DNA from: Coriobacteriia bacterium
GTDB lineage: Bacteria > Actinomycetota > Coriobacteriia > Anaerosomatales > JAHIQC01
Direction of reading: 5' to 3'
NCBI GenBank assembly: GCA_030653635.1
Contig: JAURYZ010000048.1
Span: 1-11,726, forward strand
Length of the DNA: 11,726 nt
The translations under genes and the position numbers were made by a program. A model generated the notes under the pieces. The model was given only the letters and a program-made list of their open reading frames with translations, did no database searches and was not told where the DNA came from. How positions within the stretch are numbered: position 1 is the stretch's first letter; every line of letters starts with the position of its first letter. Shown here one piece after another: positions 6,714 to 11,726 of this stretch.

Positions 6714-7834
6714 TGGAGCCCGCTGACGACAGGCTACTTGCGCGCTTTCTCGAGCTGATACGCATCGACAGTCCCTCGCGTGAGGAACTTGATGTTGCGC
6801 TTTTCTGCGCTCGTGAGCTTGAAGATCTCGGCTTTCAGGTCAGGTTTGATGATTCCGCGAGCGTTACGGGTTCGAACACCGGAAACCTCATCGCCGAGCT
6901 GCTGGCAACTGCCGGGGCTCGGACCTTGGTGCTCTCTGCTCACATGGATTGCGTCGAACCTTGCAGGGGAGTCGAGCCAGTCGTCAGTGAGGGTATTGTC
7001 TCCTCGGCAGGTGACACGATCCTGGGCGCAGACGACAAGGCGGGCTTGGCCGTGATACTCGAGATCTGCCGCCGCCTGGTGGAGACCGATGCTCCTCGCC
7101 CGGCGATCAAGGTCGTGTTCACAGTATGCGAGGAGATTGGGCTGGCGGGCGCCAAAGCGCTCCATCCGGCGGATGTTGCCGGCGACGCGTGCCTCGTGCT
7201 CGATGCCGACGGAGATCCGGGGGGCATTATCATCGCCGCGCCGACGCACTTTACATTCGACGCGCAGTTCCATGGAGTCGCTGCCCATGCGGGGGTCTCT
7301 CCCGAAAAGGGCGTCTCTGCGCTACTGATGGCCGCCAAAGCCCTTTGCGCGATGGATTTGGGCCGTTTGGACGAGTCCACGACCGCAAACGCTGGAACAA
7401 TCGAGAGCGGCAGCGCCACGAACGTCATCCCGGCGCATGCGCACCTCACCGGAGAGTGTCGATCGCTAGATGCGGCACGTGTTGAAGAGGTGCGCTCGGC
7501 GATGGACACCATCATGCATCAAGCTGCTCACGCCGGTGGAGGTAGTGTCGACGTTGTGTGGACGCGCGAGTACGTCGGATTCTCGTTTCAGCCCGACGCG
7601 CCGATTGTGCAAGAGGCAATTGCGGCGTGCGTGGATGCGGGTCTTACTCCAGTGCTCAAGAAGACAGGCGGCGGATCGGACGGCAACGTGTTCTCAGGGC
7701 ATGGAGTGCCGACACTCGTGCTCTCGTGTGGCATGCGCTCGGTGCACGGTGTCAAGGAGAGCATAGCGGTTGCGGATTTGTATTCGCTTGTCGACCTGCT
7801 CCTCGCATACTCATCTCGCCTGGCGCGGAGCTAG
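6713..7834 (+). CDS. M20-family metallopeptidase, PepT-like
   Basis: 373 residues from the ATG at 6713, which shares its A with the pyrG TGA. No ribosome site precedes it, so translation probably depends on re-initiation after pyrG. The family comprises di-zinc cytosolic aminopeptidases and deacylases; length and motifs best fit the peptidase-T-like group (for example B. subtilis YqjE). Seen: SAHMDCVEP (H77, D79), ILGADDKAG (bridging D107), TVCEEIGLAG (catalytic E140 and ligand E141), LVLDADGDPG (D164), and the last ligand H345 in RSVHGVKE. The inserted dimerisation domain, about 178-290, includes HGVAAHAGVSPEKGVSA. All expected metal ligands are present, so it should be active. Substrate is not evident. 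It sits 5 bp before the DUF3866 gene, suggesting a shared role. A longer frame starting at 6596 lies inside pyrG and is not credible. Confidence 0.92.
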   Translation: MEPADDRLLARFLELIRIDSPSREELDVALFCARELEDLGFQVRFDDSASVTGSNTGNLIAELLATAGARTLVLSAHMDCVEPCRGVEPVVSEGIVSSAGDTILGADDKAGLAVILEICRRLVETDAPRPAIKVVFTVCEEIGLAGAKALHPADVAGDACLVLDADGDPGGIIIAAPTHFTFDAQFHGVAAHAGVSPEKGVSALLMAAKALCAMDLGRLDESTTANAGTIESGSATNVIPAHAHLTGECRSLDAARVEEVRSAMDTIMHQAAHAGGGSVDVVWTREYVGFSFQPDAPIVQEAIAACVDAGLTPVLKKTGGGSDGNVFSGHGVPTLVLSCGMRSVHGVKESIAVADLYSLVDLLLAYSSRLARS

Positions 7835-7839
7835 CGACC

Positions 7840-8943
7840 ATGCGTCTCGTGTGGGGCATAGTGACCAAGGTCGTGGTCGACGAAGAGCAGGTTCAACACC
7901 TTGAGGTCGCCCTTGATGACCGTTCGACCGGTCGTGCCGTCGCATTTCCTCCGCTAAGTGGCCGTTGCGTGCTCTCGGACCGTGTGTTGCTCAATACCAC
8001 CGCGGTCGACCTGGCGCTGGGGACAGGAGGCCTGCACTTCGTGGTGACACGGGGACCGGCCGAAGGTGTCGTGCTCGACCAGCCTGCGGGCGGCCACATC
8101 ATGAAGCTCCGCTATACGCCCATGCAACTCGATGTCGCGTCTGTCGAAGAGCAGGGCGCACCAGATCATGAGACTATGAAGTCAGCCGAGTCACTGGGCA
8201 GCTTGCCGGTGGCATGTTGTGGGCTTCACAGCCAGGTTCCCTTGGTGGCTGCGGCCATCAAGAACGCAGATCCCAATCTCAAAGTCGTATACGTTATGAG
8301 CGACCAGGCTGCTTTGCCACTGGCGCTTTCTGACGTCGTGAGAACCGGCAAACAGGTCGGCCTGCTCGATGCCACGGTGACATGCGGTCAGTCCTTCGGC
8401 GGTGATATCGAGGCGGTCAACCTCCACTCAGGATTGCTCGCCGCGTGCCATGTGCTCAAAGCTGACGTAGTGATTGTGGCCATCGGTCCGGGGGTCGTGG
8501 GAACCGCGACTCCGTTCGGCCATGGTGGCGTCGCCCAGGGGGAGGCCATCAATGCTGTCTCGGTTCTCGGTGGCGTGCCCGTTGCGGTGCTGCGCGTCTC
8601 TTTTGCCGATGCGCGCTCGCGTCACCACGGTGTGAGCCATCACACGATATCTGCTCTCACGCGCATCGCTTTGGCTCGGGCGCTTGTGGCCTTACCGTCA
8701 CTTCCTGAAGAGTATGAGGATGTTATCGAAGAGGCGTTGGACCTCGCTGGGGTATGGGCTCTCCATAGGCGCATTAGTACCTCGGCCGGACGTACCTCTC
8801 CACCATCGACGCGAGGAATCGAAGTCCGCACGATGGGAAGGAGCATTGCCGAGGACCCTGCGTTCTTTGCGGCCGCCTTCGCGGCTGGAGAAGTATGCGT
8901 CCGCGCTGCCCACGGTGAGCACTTTGAGCCTGAGGCGGGGTAG
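7840..8943 (+). CDS. DUF3866-family protein of unknown function
   Basis: 367 residues. The ATG at 7840 lies 5 bp after the peptidase stop with GGAG at 7827-7830. A longer frame from 7558 is only the peptidase gene read in another frame. I recognise the family by HIMKLRYTPMQ (86-96), the central GPGVVGTATPFGHGGVAQGEA (217-237), the histidine-rich HHGVSHHTISAL (262-273) and the C-terminal TMGRSIAEDPAFF (331-343). There is no signal peptide or clear membrane helix, so it should be cytosolic. The first 60 residues look beta-rich, followed by alternating alpha/beta segments such as CCGLHSQVPLVAAAIK. The conserved histidines, the Cys pair C126/C127 and the glycine-rich loop could mark a metal or nucleotide site, but that is inference. 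No function is known to me. Its probable co-transcription with pyrG and an M20 peptidase is the main clue. Confidence 0.88.
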   Translation: MRLVWGIVTKVVVDEEQVQHLEVALDDRSTGRAVAFPPLSGRCVLSDRVLLNTTAVDLALGTGGLHFVVTRGPAEGVVLDQPAGGHIMKLRYTPMQLDVASVEEQGAPDHETMKSAESLGSLPVACCGLHSQVPLVAAAIKNADPNLKVVYVMSDQAALPLALSDVVRTGKQVGLLDATVTCGQSFGGDIEAVNLHSGLLAACHVLKADVVIVAIGPGVVGTATPFGHGGVAQGEAINAVSVLGGVPVAVLRVSFADARSRHHGVSHHTISALTRIALARALVALPSLPEEYEDVIEEALDLAGVWALHRRISTSAGRTSPPSTRGIEVRTMGRSIAEDPAFFAAAFAAGEVCVRAAHGEHFEPEAG

Positions 8944-8955
8944 CCGGATGGAAGT

Positions 8956-8972
8956 GCGCGCAACTAGCGCGC
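8956..8972. repeat. Hairpin downstream of the DUF3866 gene
   Basis: GCGCGC (8956-8961), loop AACTA, GCGCGC (8967-8972), extended by a possible wobble pair. It is followed by TTCTGTACTACAAT and not a clean T-run. It might act as a weak terminator for the pyrG group or as an operator for the ald promoter directly downstream. Confidence 0.4.
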
Positions 8973-8980
8973 TTCTGTAC

Positions 8981-9096
8981 TACAATCTTGAAGGTTTGCC
9001 ATGGGTTGGCTGGATGGACTCGAAATCCCACACCCCGTATTCATAGGAATCGCAGGACTGCGCTGGCGGCCTGCATAGATACAAGGAGGTCGCATC
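8981..9096 (+). promoter_or_regulatory. Candidate ald promoter and leader with a short ORF
   Basis: TACAAT at 8981-8986 is a plausible -10 box; no good -35 is seen because the GCGCGC hairpin occupies that place. GAAGG (8990-8994) stands 6 nt before an ATG at 9001 that opens a 25-codon frame ending at the TAG at 9076-9078 (product begins MGWLDGLEIPHPVFIG, two Trp). The frame ends 18 nt before the ald GTG and is in phase with it. AAGGAGG at 9083-9089 is the ald ribosome site. The small pairing GCAGG (9052-9056) with CCTGC (9070-9074) closes the end of the short ORF. It may be a regulatory leader peptide or chance. Confidence 0.35.
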
Positions 9097-10212
9097 GTGA
9101 TCGTAGGAGTACCCAAGGAGATCAAGAACAACGAGTTCCGCGTCGGTATGACGCCCGCAGGCGTCGCGCAGTTTGTTGCCCATGGCCACACCGTGTTGGT
9201 CGAGAAGGGTGCCGGTGTCGGATCGTCGCTGACCGATGAGGAGTATGTCACAGCAGGCGCCGAGATGCTGGAGACCCCAGACGAGGTCTTTGCGCGCGCG
9301 GACATGATCGTGAAGGTCAAAGAGCCCCAGCCAGTCGAGATAGCTCGCCTGCGCCCTGGCCAGATCCTCTACACCTATTTGCACCTCGCTCCCGACTTGG
9401 CTCAGACCCAGGGTCTCGTGGCCTCGGGCGCTGTATGTATCGCCTATGAGACCGTCGAGTTGCCCAACCATTCCCTTCCGTTGCTTGCCCCCATGTCTGA
9501 GGTCGCAGGTCGTATGGCCTCCCAGGTCGGTGCGGCGTATCTGCAGAAGCCTAATGGTGGTCGTGGAGTGCTCATGGGTGGAGTCCCCGGCGTCCTGCCG
9601 GCAAAGGTCGTCGTGCTCGGCGGAGGCGTAGTCGGCACCAACGCTGCCTACGTCGCCATGGGCATGGGCGCGGACGTGACCATCATGGACGTGAGCCTTG
9701 ACCGTCTCCGCTACCTCGACGAGATATGGGGCAATCGCATCCGTACTCTGTACTCCTCCAAGTACAACGTCGAGCGCATCGTGACCGAGGCCGATCTTGT
9801 GATCGGTGCCGTGCTGCTCCCCGGCGCCAAGACCCCGTATCTCGTGACCCGAGACATGCTGCCGTCCATGAAGCCCGGTGCCGTTGTGGTTGACGTCTCG
9901 GTCGACCAGGGTGGGTGTATCGAAACCACCAAGGCCACGACGCACGCCGATCCGACCTACTTCGTCGACGGTGTATTGCACTACGGTGTGGCCAACATGC
10001 CCGGTGCAGTTCCCAACACCTCGACCCATGCGCTCACCAACGCCACGCTTCGCTACGGCCTGGCCATCGCGGACAAGGGGTGGAAGAAGGCCGTCATGGA
10101 TGACGCTGCACTGGCTAAGGGCGTCAATGTCTTGGACGGCAAGGTCGTCTACAAGCACGTGGCCGATGCCCACCGCATGGAATACACGTCACTGGAATCA
10201 CTTCTCGCCTAG
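9097..10212 (+). CDS. ald: Alanine dehydrogenase
   Basis: 371 residues, the usual length. It catalyses the reversible NAD-dependent deamination of L-alanine to pyruvate and ammonia in the cytoplasm, either for alanine use or for reductive alanine synthesis from pyruvate. Start is a GTG with AAGGAGG 7 nt upstream. Seen: N-terminal [20 protein letters not shown] with the substrate-binding R15, then K75 in VKVKEP, H96 in YTYLHLAPD, the NAD-binding [14 protein letters not shown] (171-184) with D198 closing the second strand, and D270 in [11 protein letters not shown]. The full active-site set of the family (Arg, Lys, His, Asp) is present. It has its own leader and a strong terminator, so it appears to be a single-gene unit. 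In mycobacteria ald is controlled by the Lrp-type regulator AldR; no such gene is in this window. Confidence 0.97.
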   Translation: MIVGVPKEIKNNEFRVGMTPAGVAQFVAHGHTVLVEKGAGVGSSLTDEEYVTAGAEMLETPDEVFARADMIVKVKEPQPVEIARLRPGQILYTYLHLAPDLAQTQGLVASGAVCIAYETVELPNHSLPLLAPMSEVAGRMASQVGAAYLQKPNGGRGVLMGGVPGVLPAKVVVLGGGVVGTNAAYVAMGMGADVTIMDVSLDRLRYLDEIWGNRIRTLYSSKYNVERIVTEADLVIGAVLLPGAKTPYLVTRDMLPSMKPGAVVVDVSVDQGGCIETTKATTHADPTYFVDGVLHYGVANMPGAVPNTSTHALTNATLRYGLAIADKGWKKAVMDDAALAKGVNVLDGKVVYKHVADAHRMEYTSLESLLA

Positions 10213-10238
10213 ACTCAGGCTCGATCGGCGGGAATGAC

Positions 10239-10272
10239 GCGGCCGTCCTTCGGGGCGGCCGCTTCCGTTGTC
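10239..10272 (+). terminator. Rho-independent terminator of ald with UUCG tetraloop
   Basis: A 10-bp stem, 10239-10248 (GCGGCCGTCC) paired with 10253-10262 (GGGCGGCCGC, one G-U pair), is capped by a C(TTCG)G tetraloop. A moderately T-rich tail TTCCGTTGT follows. It starts 27 bp after the ald stop and separates ald from xerD. Confidence 0.8.
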
Positions 10273-10284
10273 AGCCGATTGCGG

Positions 10285-10290
10285 CATAAT
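10285..10290 (+). promoter_or_regulatory. Candidate -10 box of a leaderless xerD transcript
   Basis: CATAAT ends 6 bp before the xerD ATG at 10297. No Shine-Dalgarno sequence lies between, and the terminator stem lies just upstream. A start of transcription at or next to the ATG would give a leaderless mRNA, which is common in Actinomycetota. TTGTCA at 10268-10273 resembles a -35 hexamer but is only 11 bp away. Confidence 0.45.
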
Positions 10291-10296
10291 CAGCCC

Positions 10297-11202
10297 ATGA
10301 GACATCTCGCCGAGGAGTTCATCGCGCATCTTGCCGTCGAGCGCGGATCATCCCCCCACACCATCGAGGCATATCGTCGTGACATCGGCGAATACCTCGG
10401 GGTGCTTGAGTCCAGAGGAATCATCTCGGCCGATGCGGTGACGCGCGATGACGTCGGAGCCTTCGTGAGTTTTATGCGAGATCGCGGTCTGGCGCCGGGT
10501 ACCGTTGAGCGCAAGCTGTCGGCGGTGAAGAGCTTCCACAAGTTCATCGTCCGAGAGGGACTCACCGAGAACCACCCGACCGCGCACATTCCCCTGCCCA
10601 AAGTCCCCAAGCGCCTGCCTGATGTCATCAGCATTGACGATGCAGACAAGCTGCTCTCGCAGCCGTTCGGCTCCGAGGCGCCAGGCCTTAGGGACAAGGC
10701 AATCTTAGAGGTGCTCTATGGTTGCGGTCTTAGGGTGAGCGAGCTCACAGGGCTAGGGTTCACCGATATCGATTTGGACGCAGGATTCATGCGCGTATTG
10801 GGCAAGGGTGGCAAGGAAAGGGATGTGCCCGTTGGCGGCGCTGCGGCACGCGCCTTGGCCGAGTATCTGAGTTCCGGGCGGCCGTTTCTAAAGCCAAGGG
10901 GTCACTCGCGGCATCAGGATCCATCGGCGGTGTTTGTGAACACCTACGGCGGACGTCTGACTAGGCAGTCGGTCTTTGGCATCGTGCGTCGCTACGGAGC
11001 GCGTGTCGACCTCGATGTTCACCCGCACACCCTGCGACACTCATATGCGACCCATATGCTCGAGGGTGGAGCGGACCTGAGAGTGTTGCAAGAGATACTC
11101 GGACACGCTGACATTTCAACCACGCAGATCTACACTCATGTCGATCGCCATCACCTGCGCGAGGAGTATCTGTCGACGCATCCGCGTGCACGAGTTCGCT
11201 GA
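10297..11202 (+). CDS. xerD: Tyrosine recombinase XerD (chromosome dimer resolution)
   Basis: 301 residues, the normal Xer length. With a partner XerC-type protein it acts at the dif site to resolve chromosome dimers at division. Seen: the N-terminal SAM-like core-binding domain, about 1-100 (SPHTIEAYRRDI, LSAVKSFHKFIVREG), and the catalytic domain with R146 in YGCGLRVSEL, K170 in GKGGKERDVP, H244 and R247 in HPHTLRHSYATHMLEGGADL, H270 in ILGHADISTTQIYTHV, and the nucleophile Y279. The set is complete. The start was placed at 10297 because similarity begins at MRHLAEEFIAHL. A longer frame from 10234 would begin inside the terminator stem. The place downstream of pyrG matches xerD in Mycobacterium and Corynebacterium, so this is a housekeeping Xer protein and not an integron or phage integrase. 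XerC versus XerD naming rests on that context. Confidence 0.95.
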   Translation: MRHLAEEFIAHLAVERGSSPHTIEAYRRDIGEYLGVLESRGIISADAVTRDDVGAFVSFMRDRGLAPGTVERKLSAVKSFHKFIVREGLTENHPTAHIPLPKVPKRLPDVISIDDADKLLSQPFGSEAPGLRDKAILEVLYGCGLRVSELTGLGFTDIDLDAGFMRVLGKGGKERDVPVGGAAARALAEYLSSGRPFLKPRGHSRHQDPSAVFVNTYGGRLTRQSVFGIVRRYGARVDLDVHPHTLRHSYATHMLEGGADLRVLQEILGHADISTTQIYTHVDRHHLREEYLSTHPRARVR

Positions 11203-11219
11203 GCCCGATGCATAGCGAC

Positions 11220-11302
11220 CGGACGCTGTCTGACGTCCGCAGTACAAGGGAAGTATTGGTAGAGGTGCGTCAAGGTTCGGTGTAGGATGAATAGGTACCG
11301 AA
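11220..11302. promoter_or_regulatory. Two inverted repeats in the xerD-BMP intergenic region
   Basis: The 136 bp between xerD and the lipoprotein gene hold CGGACG (11220-11225) / CGTCCG (11234-11239), a hairpin with an 8-nt loop just after xerD and without a T-run. A second pair, TTCGGT (11276-11281) / ACCGAA (11297-11302), is separated by 15 nt and flanks TAGGAT (11283-11288), a weak -10 candidate. The second could be an operator over the lipoprotein promoter. I see no purine riboswitch or other known leader RNA. Confidence 0.35.
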
Positions 11303-11338
11303 GGGTGTTGCATCAAGAACCCGAGGAGGAGGATGCGT

Positions 11339-11726
11339 GTGAACGGTAGAATTCGCAAGGTACTCGCTCTGCTCATCGCAATCGCGATGGTCGGCGCCAT
11401 GGTTGCTGGCTGTAGCAGCAGTGACAAGGCCACTGACACAGGCAGTACCGACAAGCCCAAGTCCGACATCAAGGCCGCAATGGTCACAGACGTCGGTGGA
11501 CTGGGCGACAAGTCGTTCAATGACCAGGCGTATGCCGGTCTTGAGCGTGCACAGAAGGAACTCGGCGTTGAGATCAAGGCGCTGGAATCCAATGAGATCG
11601 CTGATTACCGTCCCAATATCGATCAGCTCGCAGGTGCTGGCTACAACGCGATATTCACGGTTGGGTTCCTTATGACAGACACCACCACTGAGACGGCCAT
11701 GGAGTATCCGGACGTCAACTTCGGTG
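11339..11726 (+). CDS. BMP-family ABC transporter substrate-binding lipoprotein, C-terminus cut by window edge
   Basis: The first 129 codons of a secreted lipoprotein run off the right edge. The GTG at 11339 is preferred because AGGAGG (11327-11332) stands 6 nt upstream; an ATG at 11333 would sit too close to the ribosome site. The signal peptide has a positive start (NGRIRK), a hydrophobic core, and a lipobox VAGC with the lipidated C25, then a Ser/Asp/Thr/Lys linker to about residue 43. The mature domain opens KAAMVTDVGGLGDKSFNDQA, the signature of the BMP/PnrA/Med family (periplasmic-binding-like fold). Known members bind purine nucleosides for ABC import (PnrA, BmpA-type), and ABC permease genes usually follow. 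Here those would lie outside the window. Nucleoside uptake is inferred from the family; the ligand cannot be read from this fragment. Confidence 0.93.
   Translation, partial: MNGRIRKVLALLIAIAMVGAMVAGCSSSDKATDTGSTDKPKSDIKAAMVTDVGGLGDKSFNDQAYAGLERAQKELGVEIKALESNEIADYRPNIDQLAGAGYNAIFTVGFLMTDTTTETAMEYPDVNFG

Noticed and set aside
7558..7839. 94-codon N-terminal extension of DUF3866
   Set aside because: It is the peptidase gene read out of frame; DUF3866 similarity starts at the ATG at 7840.
10234..10296. Upstream start for xerD
   Set aside because: It would translate the ald terminator hairpin; Xer similarity begins at 10297.
11203..11338. Purine riboswitch ahead of the BMP lipoprotein gene
   Set aside because: Considered because such genes can carry one, but the conserved core elements and three-way junction pairing are not visible.
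1..11726. Mobile element, CRISPR array, toxin-antitoxin or defence genes
   Set aside because: No transposase, repeat-spacer pattern, integrase other than housekeeping XerD, or small paired toxin genes are seen; all large frames belong to chromosomal families.

Overview
This is an ordinary-looking chromosomal window from a moderately high-GC bacterium, most likely an Actinomycetota member of the Coriobacteriia or a related deep lineage. The basis is inference. GTG starts and AAGGAGG ribosome sites are common, and there is a probable leaderless mRNA. The order pyrG - hydrolase - (DUF) - xerD recalls the pyrG - NUDIX - xerD order of Mycobacterium and Corynebacterium. The DUF3866 and variant GT4 families are shared with deep Firmicutes and Coriobacteria. 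I see no phage, insertion sequence, CRISPR array, tRNA or rRNA.

Layout. Positions 1-1419 (minus strand) hold most of a murJ/mviN lipid II flippase gene that runs off the left edge. A 315-bp divergent intergenic region follows, with candidate promoters in both directions and short repeats. On the plus strand come a two-gene membrane/envelope unit (1735-4988) and then pyrG, an M20 peptidase and a DUF3866 gene (5100-8943). The envelope unit is a large secreted/membrane protein with an alkaline-phosphatase-superfamily-like ectodomain fused to about ten membrane helices, overlapping by 4 bp a MraY/WecA-like (GT4) membrane protein. In the pyrG group the peptidase start overlaps the pyrG stop and DUF3866 follows after 5 bp. 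Next are alanine dehydrogenase (9097-10212) with its own leader and a strong UUCG-tetraloop terminator, xerD (10297-11202) with an apparently leaderless start, and the first 129 codons of a BMP-family lipoprotein (nucleoside/ABC substrate-binding type) cut by the right edge.

How the genes fit together. MurJ, the GT4-like enzyme and the AlkP-like membrane protein all point to undecaprenyl-linked envelope polymer assembly. CTP synthase, alanine dehydrogenase and the peptidase supply nucleotide and amino-acid metabolism. XerD resolves chromosome dimers at division. The least understood parts are the AlkP-like/polytopic protein with its GT4 partner, and the M20-DUF3866 pair; these are the best candidates for undescribed biology. 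The other notable points are the murJ start (a perfect AAGGAGG in front of ATC, not ATG), a direct repeat ahead of pyrG, and a 25-codon ORF in the ald leader.
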